A stretch of DNA of 23,491 nt from contig DASRPM010000145.1 in NCBI GenBank assembly GCA_035646375.1, positions 1 to 23,491 on the forward strand, read 5' to 3'. Positions 1 to 8,444 of the stretch are shown here, one piece after another; the stretch's first letter is position 1, and every line of letters starts with the position of its first letter. Source of the stretch: DASYRM01 sp035646375. GTDB lineage: Bacteria > Acidobacteriota > Vicinamibacteria > Vicinamibacterales > UBA2999. The notes beneath the pieces were generated by a model that was given only the letters and a program-made list of their open reading frames with translations, ran no database searches and was not told where the DNA came from. The position numbers and the translations under genes were made by a program.

Positions 1-1281
1 GGCGTCCCGGTGCTCGAAGGCGTCACGTCGCTCGTCGAGAACAGCCTGCTCGTGCTGCGCGCGGACGAGGGCGAGCCGCGCTTCAGCATGCTGGAGACGT
101 TCCGCGAGTACGGGCGCGACGCGTTGCGCGAGAGCGGCGAAGCCGAGGTGACCGAGCGGGCGCACGCGGCCTACATGCTGGTGCTCGCCGAGGAAGAAAC
201 CTTCGAGATGCATCCGGCCCAGCGCGACGCCTGGCTGGTGACTTGCGATGCCGAGCACGACAACCTCCGCGCGGCGATTCACCATCTGGTCACCACGGGC
301 CACGCGGAGTGGGCGCTGCGCCTGGCCGGCGCGTTGTTCCGTTTCTGGGAGCAGCGCGAGCACCTCACCGAGGCGCAGGACACGCTGAGGCGCGTCCTGG
401 CGATGCCTGGAGCACTGTCGCCCACGCGGGAACGCGCGCGCGCGCTGTACGCGGCCGCGGTCCTCTCGGATCTGGTGAGCGAGAACCCGCTGGCCGAGCG
501 CCTGGCCACGGAGTCGTGCGTGATTTACCGGGCGCTCGGCGACGTGAAAGCCGTGGCGGTGGTGATGGTCGCCATGGCCTGGCAGGCGCAACGGCGCGGC
601 CGGTATGCGGACGCCATGGCCCTGTTCGAGGAAACGGTCGTGCTGTGGGAACAGCTCGGCGACGACGCCGCCGCCGACCTGGCGCGCAGCAACACAGCGA
701 CGACGGCCAAGCTCGAAGGCGCCTTCGACAAGGCGCGCGGGCTGCTGCAGCAGGTGGCCACGGCGTCGCACGCGCGCGGCGACGTGCGCGGCGTGGCCTC
801 GGCCCTGAACGGGCTCGGCGACGTGGCCACGGCGGAAGGCGATCACGACGCAGCCCGCCGGTTCCATCACCAGAGCCTCGACATCTATCGGCGCATCGAC
901 GACCGTTGGGGGATTGCCGGCGTGCTCGCGGATCTGGCCCGCGTCGACGTCGAAGCGCGGGACTATCCGGCGGCGGTGGGCTCGTTGACGGGGGCGCTGC
1001 AGGCGTTTCGCGAGGTCGGACACCAGCGTGGCGTGGCGCGACAGCTCGAGTCGCTGTCATGGTGTGCCAGCCAGCAGGGGCGCGACCACGAGGCGGTCAC
1101 GCTCGCGAGCGCCGCGGCGGCGATCCGCCAGAAGATCGGTTCACCGGCACGCGACGCCGAACGCACCCGCATCGACGACACGCTGACGCTCGCCCGCGGG
1201 CGCATGACGCCGGACGGCTACGCCGACGCCTGGCGCAGCGGCCGTACGGCCACGATCGACGACCTGCTGGCCGCTGGCTAG
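1..1281 (+). CDS. C-terminal part of a predicted ATPase/TPR signalling protein (5' truncated)
   Basis: The frame is open from the first base (GVPVLEGV...), so the gene starts before the window and the GTG at 10 is not its start. The first 130 or so visible residues (LVENSLL, RFSMLETFREYGRDAL, DAEHDNLRAAI) match the region after the NTPase domain in COG3903-type predicted ATPases, which occur in LuxR/SARP-like regulators. The rest is alpha-helical TPR-like sequence, for example AAARRFHHQSLDIYRRIDD-type and ALQAFREVGHQRG-type helices. Such proteins usually carry an N-terminal winged-helix, BTAD, kinase or cyclase domain; which one applies here lies outside the window. The role is probably cytoplasmic signal transduction through protein-protein contacts. 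The stop codon shares a CTAG with the stop of the opposing DUF4242 gene. Confidence 0.85.
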   Translation, partial: GVPVLEGVTSLVENSLLVLRADEGEPRFSMLETFREYGRDALRESGEAEVTERAHAAYMLVLAEEETFEMHPAQRDAWLVTCDAEHDNLRAAIHHLVTTGHAEWALRLAGALFRFWEQREHLTEAQDTLRRVLAMPGALSPTRERARALYAAAVLSDLVSENPLAERLATESCVIYRALGDVKAVAVVMVAMAWQAQRRGRYADAMALFEETVVLWEQLGDDAAADLARSNTATTAKLEGAFDKARGLLQQVATASHARGDVRGVASALNGLGDVATAEGDHDAARRFHHQSLDIYRRIDDRWGIAGVLADLARVDVEARDYPAAVGSLTGALQAFREVGHQRGVARQLESLSWCASQQGRDHEAVTLASAAAAIRQKIGSPARDAERTRIDDTLTLARGRMTPDGYADAWRSGRTATIDDLLAAG

Positions 1282-1622
1282 ACGCCGGCGTACTTCTTCG
1301 GGTCGATCAGCCGGCGGACGGCCGATACACGGTTGGCGGGGACACCGAGCTTCTGTGCATGTTCCCGCACGCTGGCTTCGTCTGGCGCAAGATACACGCA
1401 ATAGATGCGGTCGTCGGTAACGTAGCTGTGGAGCCATTGAATCTGCGGACCCATGGCTCCCAGCACCTCGAGCGACCGGATCGAGACGTCGCGGATCTCG
1501 GCTTCCGTCATGTTCCCAGCCCCGGGAATGTCGCGCTCGATCACGAACTCGGGCATACCGCGGAGCATATCATCGACGAATTGGAGGCCATGGGCGCCTT
1601 CCACCGTGAGCAACCGGGCCAT
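1278..1622 (-). CDS. DUF4242 (SCO4226-like nickel-binding) small protein
   Basis: This 114-residue protein has a core typical of DUF4242/PF14026: MPEFVIERDIPGAG, then IQWLHSYVTDDRIYCVYLAP, then REHA and ending RRLIDPKKYAGV. The Streptomyces member SCO4226 is a nickel-binding ferredoxin-like-fold protein; metal binding here is assumed from the family. I chose the ATG at 1622 because GGGAG lies about 6 bases upstream of it. The family core itself begins at the later ATG (1556), so the first 22 residues are an extension and 1556 remains an alternative. It has no signal peptide, so it is probably cytoplasmic. It is divergent from the CadC-like regulator across 85 bp, so the two may share a control region. 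Confidence 0.85.
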   Translation of the reverse strand: MARLLTVEGAHGLQFVDDMLRGMPEFVIERDIPGAGNMTEAEIRDVSIRSLEVLGAMGPQIQWLHSYVTDDRIYCVYLAPDEASVREHAQKLGVPANRVSAVRRLIDPKKYAGV

Positions 1623-1707
1623 ATCTACTCCCTGACGGCCGATAGAATAGGCAGCGGCTCGGACCGGCGTCCTTCGGATGCGCGGAAGGTTTTCTGAAGG
1701 ATTTCGG

Positions 1708-3573
1708 ATGGCGCATAACTCGATGAACGAGAGCGACTTGTTCGTCTTCGGCGACTTCACGGTCGATCCCCGGCAACGGCTCCTGCTGCGGGGCACCGAA
1801 GTGGTCGGGCTGGAACCGAAGGTCTTCGACACGCTGCTGGCGCTCGTCCAGGACGCTGGACGCGCGCTGGCGAAGGACGAGCTGCTGTCGCGCGTCTGGC
1901 CCGACGCCTTCGTCGAGGAAGGAAGCCTCACCCGCAACATCTCGACGTTGCGGAAAATTCTCGCGACAGCGGACAACCCGCAGGGGTACATCGAAACGCT
2001 GTCGAGGCGCGGGTACCGCTTTCAGCCGGTGGTCCAGCGCGTGGCCCCAGGCACGTCACAGGCTGTGCCCGAGCCGGCGATGACGGTTTCCCGCGCGGCG
2101 GAAGTGCCCGTCGCCGGCGCGACTCGCGGCCGCGGATCGCTGATTGCCGCCACGGTCGCGGCGTCGCTCCTGGTCGCCGTGGCCGCCATGGGCTGGTGGC
2201 GTGGCGGCGACGAGCGGGCACCCATTACATCGATCGCGGTGCTGCCGCTCCAGAACCTCTCGGGTGATCCCTCGCAGGAGTTCTTCTCCGACGGCATGAC
2301 CGAGGCGGTCATCTCGAAGCTCGCGCAGGTTACCGACGTCCGCGTGACGTCACGAACGTCGGTCATGCGGTTCAAGAGCACGTCGGCCTCCGTACCCGAC
2401 ATCGGCCGGCAGCTCGACGTGGATGCGGTGGTCGAAGGCTCCGTTCAGCGTGAAGGCGACCGCATTCGCGTGACCGTGCAGCTCATTCATGCCGAGACCG
2501 ACAGCCACCTGTGGGCGAAGGAGTTCGAGGGCACGACGTCGGACGTGCTCGACCTCCAGCGCCGCATCGCGCTGGCCATCGCCGGTGATATCTCGTCGAA
2601 GATCGCCCCGGCCCGGCCGACTGCCGCGCCGGAGCGCCGCCTGGCGGCCGAGGCCGTCGACGCCTATCTACTGGGCCGTCATCTGCTCTGGAAAACCGAC
2701 CTCGAATCCAAGCAGCGGGCGGTCACGGAGTTACGCAAAGCCACCGCGCTCGAGCCGGCGTTCGCGGACGCGCAGGCGGGCCTCGCCATGGCGCTGATTG
2801 CCCAGGCGTCGTTCGGCCTGGCGGATTCCACCGGCGAAGCCCTCCAGGTCGCCCGGAAGGCCGTGGCGCTCGACGAGCATCTCGCCGAGGCGCACGCGGC
2901 GCTGGCCGCGGCGGCATTCGAGGCGTGGGACTGGGAGACCACGCAGCGGGAGTTCGAACGCGCACTCGCACTCTTTCCGAACAGCGAGGACGCGTGTGCC
3001 AGCTACGGCCTGGCGCTCTCGGCGTTCGGGCGGCACGACGACGCCGTTGCCTGGGCCGGCAGGTTCGCGTCACGGAATCCCGTGTCGGCCGCGCTCCACG
3101 TCAACTATGCCGTCGTCCTCATGAACGCGCGGCGGTACGCGGAAGCCGAGCGGCACTTGAAGCTCGCCATCGAGCTGGAGCCGCGGGGTTTCGGGGCGCC
3201 TATCGCACTGGCCCAGGTGTACACGCTCACGGGCCGCGCCGAACAGGCCATCCCGCTCCTGTCCACTCCGGCATTCGCGAATTCAACGGTGCTGGCCGCC
3301 GCATACGCCGCCGCCGGGCGGCGTGCCGAAGCGTTGGCAATCGTCGAACGTGTACAGCAGAATCCCGCGCCCGTCGATCTGCTCTCGATCGGGATGGTGC
3401 ACTTCCATCTGGGCGACGCCGACCGCGGCTTCCAGTGGCTCGAGCAGGCGGTGGCGAGGCGCCTTGGCTACGTGCGCTGGTTCAACGTGCACCCGGCGTA
3501 CGATCGCTGGCGCAACGATCCACGGTTCGTCGCGCTGGTCCGACAACTGCGCCTGCCGGCGACCGCCGGCTGA
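1708..3573 (+). CDS. CadC-like membrane regulator: winged helix, TM, TolB/FlgO-like domain, TPR
   Basis: This 621-residue protein begins with an OmpR/PhoB-type winged helix (about residues 10-107; hallmarks LEPKVFDTLLALV, LSRVWPDAFVEEGSLTRNISTLRKIL and GYIETLSRRGYRF). A proline/alanine linker and one transmembrane helix (about 142-164) follow. Next comes a domain starting SIAVLPLQNLSGDPSQEFFSDG (about 175-300), the FlgO/TolB N-terminal-like module common in acidobacterial adenylate-cyclase-like regulators. TPR-like repeats run to the C terminus. The topology implies DNA binding in the cytoplasm and sensing or scaffolding outside the membrane. The ATG at 1708 is chosen because AGGA lies 6 bases upstream; an in-frame ATG at 1678 lacks this. 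The target genes cannot be told from the sequence; the divergent DUF4242 gene is one candidate. Confidence 0.88.
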   Translation: MAHNSMNESDLFVFGDFTVDPRQRLLLRGTEVVGLEPKVFDTLLALVQDAGRALAKDELLSRVWPDAFVEEGSLTRNISTLRKILATADNPQGYIETLSRRGYRFQPVVQRVAPGTSQAVPEPAMTVSRAAEVPVAGATRGRGSLIAATVAASLLVAVAAMGWWRGGDERAPITSIAVLPLQNLSGDPSQEFFSDGMTEAVISKLAQVTDVRVTSRTSVMRFKSTSASVPDIGRQLDVDAVVEGSVQREGDRIRVTVQLIHAETDSHLWAKEFEGTTSDVLDLQRRIALAIAGDISSKIAPARPTAAPERRLAAEAVDAYLLGRHLLWKTDLESKQRAVTELRKATALEPAFADAQAGLAMALIAQASFGLADSTGEALQVARKAVALDEHLAEAHAALAAAAFEAWDWETTQREFERALALFPNSEDACASYGLALSAFGRHDDAVAWAGRFASRNPVSAALHVNYAVVLMNARRYAEAERHLKLAIELEPRGFGAPIALAQVYTLTGRAEQAIPLLSTPAFANSTVLAAAYAAAGRRAEALAIVERVQQNPAPVDLLSIGMVHFHLGDADRGFQWLEQAVARRLGYVRWFNVHPAYDRWRNDPRFVALVRQLRLPATAG

Positions 3574-3576
3574 CGA

Positions 3577-5193
3577 TCACGGGGCCACGCAGGCGAAGTT
3601 GGCGCCATCCTCGACACTCCCGCTGCCGTTGTAGCGCGCGGCGGCGGGATACGGGCACAACGGACGGGTGCGTCCAGGGAAGTACTGAGTGCCCGGCAGC
3701 GCCGAGGCCTCGATGCGCGCGGGCGCCGCGCCCTTCTCCACCCAATCGGTGATCGCGCCCAAGCCGTCGAAGCTGTCGGTGGCGGGGCCGCCGGCGCAGT
3801 GGTTCATGCCCGGCACGAGAAACAGGCGCGCCCAGGTGCCCGTGGCCGCGGGGCCGCCGCTGTTGCGCGTCAGGCGCTGGTAGTAGTCGATCGACTCGAG
3901 CGCCGAAAAGATCGGATCCGCGGTGCCGTGGAAGATGAGCAGCTTGCCGCCGCGCTTCCGGAACTCGGCGAGCGTGGCGTCGCGATACGTATCGAACACC
4001 GCCGAGAACGCCGCCATCCGCGCCGGATGGCGATCGAAATCGAACTGCGCGATCGCAAACGACGCATCCGGCGGCGTGAAGAACTCGTGCGCCAGGGCGC
4101 CCGCCATCAGGGTGGCGTTGATGGCGTTCGGCGCACCCGTCTGCGACGAGCCGAGCTCCCACTGCCGCCATCCAGGCGTCGCGAGGCCCGGGTCCCACGG
4201 CTGCCCGAAATAGAGCGCGCGCCCGGACGAATCACGCGGGCCGCCGAACGACCGCGCGAGCGCGGCGACCTGCCCGGCGGTGAGGCACGTGTCGTCCTTG
4301 GCGCCGGCGCACTGCAGGACCTTTGGATCGAAGCGGCAGGCGTCCGGCCGCTGCACCATGCCGTCCGTCGCGCCATCGACGGCATCGCACGCCGCGGTGA
4401 TCCCGCGCGCAACCATCGTCAAGTCGGTGTCGCTGAACGCGCGGCTGAGCACCCGCTGTCCGTCTGCATTCGTGGGAGCGACTGAAAGAAACGTCTGCGT
4501 GTCCCAGGCCGCCGCGATCGTCGCGCCGCTCGACACGCGCATCGCCGGCGCGCAGATCGCGATGCCGTCGAAGTACGACGGATACCGCTGCGCGAACATC
4601 ATCCCCTGCCGGCCGCCGCCCGAGCAGCCGGCGAAGTACCGCTTGTCCGGTGCGCGGCCGTAGTAGCGCACGAGGATCGCCTGCGCCAGCGTGAAGGTCC
4701 GTTCGTGGGCCGCGTACGCGTGATCGGTGCGCGCCACCGGATCGAGACCGAACTCGGGCGTGGGGCCCTGATGTCCGGCGTCGGTCGTCACCACCGCGAA
4801 GCCGCGCTGGAGACCCGTGACCGGAAACGATCCGGTATTGCGGCCAACGGCCGGCGCCACGACGCCGTCGTTGCCCCCGCCACCCTGGTACAGGAATCGG
4901 CCGCTCCACGCCGTCGGCAGCCGCAGTTCGAAGCGGGTCTCATACGACTTGCCGTCGACGCCCGTTCGCGGCGACGCAGACCCGCGGACGACGCAGTGGG
5001 CGGGCTGCGTGCCGGACCCGGCGTCGTAGGTCGCCGTCATCGTCGCGACGGGCGCGACAATGGCCGCACTCAACGCCGTGCAGGCCGCCGCGCCAGGAGG
5101 GTCGGCCGCGGCACGGCCCGTCTCGGCCGCGCTCGTCGCAAACACAACGGCCAGGCCGGCCGCGACACACTCGAGGCGATGTCGGGTCAACAT
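3577..5193 (-). CDS. Secreted tannase/feruloyl esterase family protein
   Basis: This alpha/beta hydrolase of 538 residues (541 from the alternative TTG start at 5202, used for numbering here) belongs to the tannase/feruloyl esterase family, which cleaves ester bonds in plant phenolics such as gallate or ferulate esters. The family signature is visible. GCSGGGRQG carries the Cys-Ser pair (C193-S194), HGTADP gives the acid (D429) and MNHCAGG gives the His-Cys pair (H468-C469), which together are the CS-D-HC arrangement with a disulfide linking the catalytic Ser and His. The stretch CDAVDGATDGMV (about 272-283) resembles the family's calcium-binding loop. The N terminus is a signal peptide (GLAVVFATSAAETGRAAA), so the protein is exported. 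AGGA lies 12 bases before the ATG and only about 3 before the TTG, so the start is not certain. Its stop is 3 bp from that of the converging regulator. Confidence 0.92.
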   Translation of the reverse strand: MLTRHRLECVAAGLAVVFATSAAETGRAAADPPGAAACTALSAAIVAPVATMTATYDAGSGTQPAHCVVRGSASPRTGVDGKSYETRFELRLPTAWSGRFLYQGGGGNDGVVAPAVGRNTGSFPVTGLQRGFAVVTTDAGHQGPTPEFGLDPVARTDHAYAAHERTFTLAQAILVRYYGRAPDKRYFAGCSGGGRQGMMFAQRYPSYFDGIAICAPAMRVSSGATIAAAWDTQTFLSVAPTNADGQRVLSRAFSDTDLTMVARGITAACDAVDGATDGMVQRPDACRFDPKVLQCAGAKDDTCLTAGQVAALARSFGGPRDSSGRALYFGQPWDPGLATPGWRQWELGSSQTGAPNAINATLMAGALAHEFFTPPDASFAIAQFDFDRHPARMAAFSAVFDTYRDATLAEFRKRGGKLLIFHGTADPIFSALESIDYYQRLTRNSGGPAATGTWARLFLVPGMNHCAGGPATDSFDGLGAITDWVEKGAAPARIEASALPGTQYFPGRTRPLCPYPAAARYNGSGSVEDGANFACVAP

Positions 5194-5202
5194 AGGGCTC
5201 AA

Positions 5203-5338
5203 TCATCCTAATTCGCGTAGCGAAATGAGAGCGACGCCTTTCTCGACTTTTGCGGTTTTTTTGCGACAATCTAGGCCGCCCGAGCGCGCGCGCCCGGACG
5301 ACGGCTGGGTGCCGATCACCACCTGTGGAGTTGCAGCA
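5203..5338. promoter_or_regulatory. Divergent intergenic region with possible promoter and small inverted repeat
   Basis: This 136-bp gap separates the tannase-like gene (minus) from the DUF6152 gene (plus). At 5212-5224 there is a small dyad, TTCGC-GTA-GCGAA. For the plus strand a possible sigma70 promoter is TCGACT (5243-5248) and GACAAT (5265-5270) with a 16-bp spacer; each hexamer matches consensus at four of six positions, and a T-tract lies in the spacer. This is pattern matching by eye in GC-rich DNA and is uncertain. Confidence 0.3.
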
Positions 5339-5740
5339 ATGACGAAGCGGATTGCGGGATGTATCGCCCTGTGCGGGTTCGTGATGGCGGCGTCGCTTCA
5401 AGCCCATCACTCGCTCGCGGGCGTGTACGACATGAAGAAGGAAGCCGAGATGGCCGGCGCGGTCGAGAGCGTGCGGTTCGTGAACCCGCACGGGTCCCTG
5501 GTGCTGGCGGTCAAGAACGCCGACGGGACGAACACCAACTGGGTGTTCACGCTCGGCTCGGCGACCGCGCTCGCGGCACGAGGCGTGGGCCGCACCGGCC
5601 CGAACGCGCTGCACGCCGGCGACATGATCAAGGTCACGTTCATCCCCGCGCGCAGCGGCGCCCCGCTCGGCTTCCTGAAAGCCGTCACCATGCCGGATGG
5701 ACGCGTGGTCCAGATCTCGGCCGGCAACGCCAACGACTAG
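5339..5740 (+). CDS. DUF6152 family exported protein
   Basis: This 133-residue protein has a signal peptide (MTKRIAGCIALCGFVMAASLQA) followed at once by the family hallmark AHHSLAGVYD, then VESVRFVNPHGSL and a C-terminal GRVVQISAG. The HHS and NPH motifs and the length match the DUF6152 family, whose biochemical function is not known to me; the conserved histidines could bind metal. It is probably periplasmic. The ATG at 5339 is chosen because the signal peptide begins there and GTGGAG lies 9 bases upstream; the frame is open further upstream without protein-like sequence. The next gene starts 13 bp after its stop and is likely cotranscribed. Confidence 0.85.
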   Translation: MTKRIAGCIALCGFVMAASLQAHHSLAGVYDMKKEAEMAGAVESVRFVNPHGSLVLAVKNADGTNTNWVFTLGSATALAARGVGRTGPNALHAGDMIKVTFIPARSGAPLGFLKAVTMPDGRVVQISAGNAND

Positions 5741-5753
5741 GCGGGAGATGACC

Positions 5754-7478
5754 ATGTCCTTTCGACGCATGAAGTGGATGACCGTCGCGGCCAGCGCTCT
5801 GCTCACCCTGGCCACGCTCTCGACGGCCAGCGCGCAGCCGCCCGCCGGGTTCAAGGAACCGCCGCCGCCGTATCGGCCCGCCAAGGACGCCAAGGATCTG
5901 CGGTCGGTGCTCTTCAACTGGACCTGGCACCTGGGCATGCTCCGTGGCGTTGACGAGCACGAACTGATCGTCTCGCTCGAGTACCAGGGCAAGGGCACCG
6001 TGCAGCTGGACGGACAGCCGTGCACGACCTCGAAGTATCGCGTCAGCACCAACTACCAGACGCCGGGCCAGCGGACGCAGATCACCTGCGCGCGCGCCAA
6101 CGGCCAGACGCAGACGGCGATCGAAGTGGTCAGCGGACCGTACGCCTGGAACGAAGACGTCGTGGGCGCCGAGATCGTCGCCGGCAAGGGCAAGGCGACG
6201 CCGATGGCGGCCGCCACCCAGGAGCGGTTGATCCGCCTGTGGGCCAGCCCGCAGGGCGCGCCCAAGGCGGCACTGCTCGCCGCCCGGCAGACGAACGAGC
6301 TCGGGCCCAACCCGAGCGTCGGCATCGCTGACGGCGTGATGATGTCGGGCTCGGCGAGCGTGGCGTGGGAAGCCGGCAAGCCGGTGGTGACGTTCCCGAT
6401 TCCGGGGGTCCCGGGCGCCACCGCAGCCGCGACGCTCGACGCGAAGTTCATGGCGGAGAAGGTGGTGGTGAAGCAGGGGACGAACACCACCGAGTTCACC
6501 TACGGTGACTATAAGGACTGGAACAATCCGCTGAACCTGGTCGACGTGTTCTACGCCGGGAAGATGGTGGAGCGCCGCAACGGCACCGTGGTGCGCGACA
6601 TCACGACGGCGGAGACGGAGACCGGCAGCGTGTACGTGGTGATGCCGGTGCCCGCGAGCGTGCGGAAGGCCATCACGCCGGCGGTGCAGGTGCCGTCGAT
6701 TCAACCGCCCGCCGTGACGCTGGCGGCAAGCACGACGACGCCGCGGCTCCCCAACGGCAAACCCGACATGACGGGCAACTGGAACGCGAGCGGCATGAAC
6801 TGGCGCTACGGGAACCGCCGCTGCGGCCCCACGCAGGTGGAGTGCTCGCGCGCCATCAACCAGACCGCCGACTTCGAGTTCGAAGCACCGTCACGGTTCG
6901 GTCCGGCGAGGCCGCTCTACAAGCCGGAGCACTGGGACAAGGTCATCGAGCTCGACATGTGGACCAACAAGTACGACCCGGTGATGACGTGCCAGCCGCT
7001 CGGGATTCCGCGCCAGGGTCCGCCCCGGCGCATCGTCCAGAGCGACAAGGACATCATCTTCTTCTACGGGCAGTACGCCGACGGCGGCGGCGGGCAGGGC
7101 GAATACCGCATCATGCCGACCGACGCCCGCAAGCACAACCCGAACGACGTGACCACCACTTACTATGGCCTGACCGTCGGCTCCTGGGAGGGCGACACGC
7201 TGGTGCTCGATTCCATCGGGTTCGTGGACACGACGTGGCTGGCGCGCGGCGGCTTCTTCCACTCGGACAAGATGCGCGTCGTGGAGAAATTCACGCGAGC
7301 GGGCAACGAGATCAAGTACGAGGTGACAGTCGAGGATCCCGAGGTGTTAGCGGAGCCGTTCGTGATGACGCCACGAATCCTGCGGCTCTCGACCAACCCC
7401 AACGCCGGGCTCCTCCCCGAGCGGGGCAACTGCGAAGTCTACGAGCTCGGCGACATCACGTCGCAGATCCGGCACTAA
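5754..7478 (+). CDS. Secreted protein with C-terminal 'PNGKPDMTGNW' module, unknown function
   Basis: This 574-residue protein has a signal peptide (cleavage expected after TASA, near residue 27). Residues 30-325 form a beta-rich region I do not recognise, with a SVYVVMPVPASVRKAI end. From about 330 a second module begins with LPNGKPDMTGNW, has CQPLGIPRQGPPRRIVQ near 413 and SWEGDTLVLDSIGFVDTTWL near 477, and ends with CEVYELG. The short secreted protein at 9689-10453 has the same C-terminal module. GGGAG at 5743-5747 lies 6 bases before the ATG at 5754 and directly abuts the in-frame ATG at 5748, so 5754 is preferred. Its partner is the DUF6152 gene 13 bp upstream. No catalytic motif is evident, so I name no function. 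Confidence 0.82.
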   Translation: MSFRRMKWMTVAASALLTLATLSTASAQPPAGFKEPPPPYRPAKDAKDLRSVLFNWTWHLGMLRGVDEHELIVSLEYQGKGTVQLDGQPCTTSKYRVSTNYQTPGQRTQITCARANGQTQTAIEVVSGPYAWNEDVVGAEIVAGKGKATPMAAATQERLIRLWASPQGAPKAALLAARQTNELGPNPSVGIADGVMMSGSASVAWEAGKPVVTFPIPGVPGATAAATLDAKFMAEKVVVKQGTNTTEFTYGDYKDWNNPLNLVDVFYAGKMVERRNGTVVRDITTAETETGSVYVVMPVPASVRKAITPAVQVPSIQPPAVTLAASTTTPRLPNGKPDMTGNWNASGMNWRYGNRRCGPTQVECSRAINQTADFEFEAPSRFGPARPLYKPEHWDKVIELDMWTNKYDPVMTCQPLGIPRQGPPRRIVQSDKDIIFFYGQYADGGGGQGEYRIMPTDARKHNPNDVTTTYYGLTVGSWEGDTLVLDSIGFVDTTWLARGGFFHSDKMRVVEKFTRAGNEIKYEVTVEDPEVLAEPFVMTPRILRLSTNPNAGLLPERGNCEVYELGDITSQIRH

Positions 7479-7486
7479 ACAGACGT

Positions 7487-7549
7487 GGGGGCCGGCTTCA
7501 GCCGGGCCCCAACAGTCGTAGGGGCCGCCTTCAGGCGGCCCTTTTTTTT
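7487..7549. terminator. Tandem hairpins; the second is an intrinsic terminator
   Basis: Two copies of a similar element lie about 33 bp apart. The first hairpin pairs 7487-7496 with 7501-7510 around loop TTCA, with one mismatch (7491/7506). The second has a perfect 8-bp stem, GGGCCGCC at 7522-7529 and GGCGGCCC at 7534-7541, around loop TTCA, followed by eight Ts (7542-7549). Stem plus T-run is the classic rho-independent terminator for the plus-strand unit ending at 7478. The minus-strand gene at 7554 also converges here; it lacks a matching U-tract on its side. Confidence 0.85.
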
Positions 7550-7553
7550 CGGA

Positions 7554-8444
7554 TCAATGGGGTGGGGTGCAGGCAAGCCCTTCCAGCCGCAGCACAATCT
7601 CACCGGTCGACTCGGCTTCTTCCTCCCAATTCGGCGCATCCGCACGTCTCGGGCGGCGCTGCCATCGGATTGGCTCACGCTCGGTGTTGAACCACACGAC
7701 CTCGCTCTGGCACGCGATGCCTTGTTCGTAGCGGCTGGACTCGACGGAGAACTGGCTCTTGAGCGGCAGCGGCAAATCCAGGCTGCCGTCCCGCGCCGTT
7801 CGGAATACCGACGTGAAGGGCCGCTGCTGCGTCGCGCTGAGAATCCCCACGCGAACGTCGTACGCCGGACTGCCATCCGGATAGAGCACCCGCACTCGCC
7901 GCGTCGTCAGGCCGTCTCGTGCCGAAAGCGCGAGGCTCGACCGACGCCCCAGATTGTCCGACTCACGACACCCGTCGGGAGTGAACGTCACGTCAACCGC
8001 CGCCGGATAGCTATCGGGGCCGAGTTGCAGCGGGGCCATACAGCCAGCCCCGAGTTGACCGCCGAGCAGAAACATGCGCACGCCTTTCACGATTCTCACG
8101 CGAGCAATGCCGCTGGCATCGGTGCTGCCCACGCCACGGGTTCCGTAGCCGTCCAGCGAGACACTCATGGCGGCCTCCTTCAGGAGGCCGCCCTGTGGAT
8201 CCTTTGCGGTGATGCTGACCGTGGCGATCTCCTGCGACTCCGCAACGGGAATGTCCACGTTGTCCAAGACAGCCGGCCCATCGATACGAATGCGTGTAGC
8301 GCGTGTCCGGTCGGTGGTGCCAGGCGCGAACGCCCCGAACATCGTGCCGACCAGCACGAGGACGCTCGACAGCAGGATGACCGCCAGGTGGCGGCGACTC
8401 ACGCGACGTGACGCGTGCTCGACAGCGGCGACGTAGTTGGCCAT
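7554..8444 (-). CDS. Membrane-anchored protein with two carboxypeptidase-regulatory-like domains
   Basis: This 296-residue protein has a basic N terminus (ASRRVSRRHL), one transmembrane or uncleaved signal segment (about 20-40) and then two beta-sandwich-like regions. The first is about 70-145 (IATVSITAKDPQGG, TDASGIARVRI). The second is about 190-260 (RRVRVLYPDGSPAYDVRVGIL, ARDGSLDLPLPL). Both resemble carboxypeptidase-regulatory-like (CarboxypepD_reg) domains by pattern; I do not recognise the whole protein. It is probably exposed in the periplasm. The ATG at 8444 lies inside the FAD-oxidoreductase gene (46-bp overlap). An in-frame GTG at 8402 would give a GTGA stop/start overlap and a 282-residue product that keeps the membrane segment. 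A palindrome at 8169-8192 encodes residues 85-92. Confidence 0.7.
   Translation of the reverse strand: MANYVAAVEHASRRVSRRHLAVILLSSVLVLVGTMFGAFAPGTTDRTRATRIRIDGPAVLDNVDIPVAESQEIATVSITAKDPQGGLLKEAAMSVSLDGYGTRGVGSTDASGIARVRIVKGVRMFLLGGQLGAGCMAPLQLGPDSYPAAVDVTFTPDGCRESDNLGRRSSLALSARDGLTTRRVRVLYPDGSPAYDVRVGILSATQQRPFTSVFRTARDGSLDLPLPLKSQFSVESSRYEQGIACQSEVVWFNTEREPIRWQRRPRRADAPNWEEEAESTGEIVLRLEGLACTPPH
8169..8192. repeat. Perfect 10-bp-stem palindrome with TTCA loop inside a coding sequence
   Basis: The left arm GGCGGCCTCC (8169-8178) and right arm GGAGGCCGCC (8183-8192) flank loop TTCA. It begins exactly on a codon boundary of the minus-strand gene and encodes GGLLKEAA. The loop and GC-rich arms resemble the hairpins at 7487-7541, so it may be an exapted member of the same dispersed family. 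Confidence 0.75.

Noticed and set aside
1643..1648. TAGAAT as a -10 element for the CadC-like gene
   Set aside because: There is no -35 at suitable spacing and one such hexamer is expected by chance; not strong enough to annotate.
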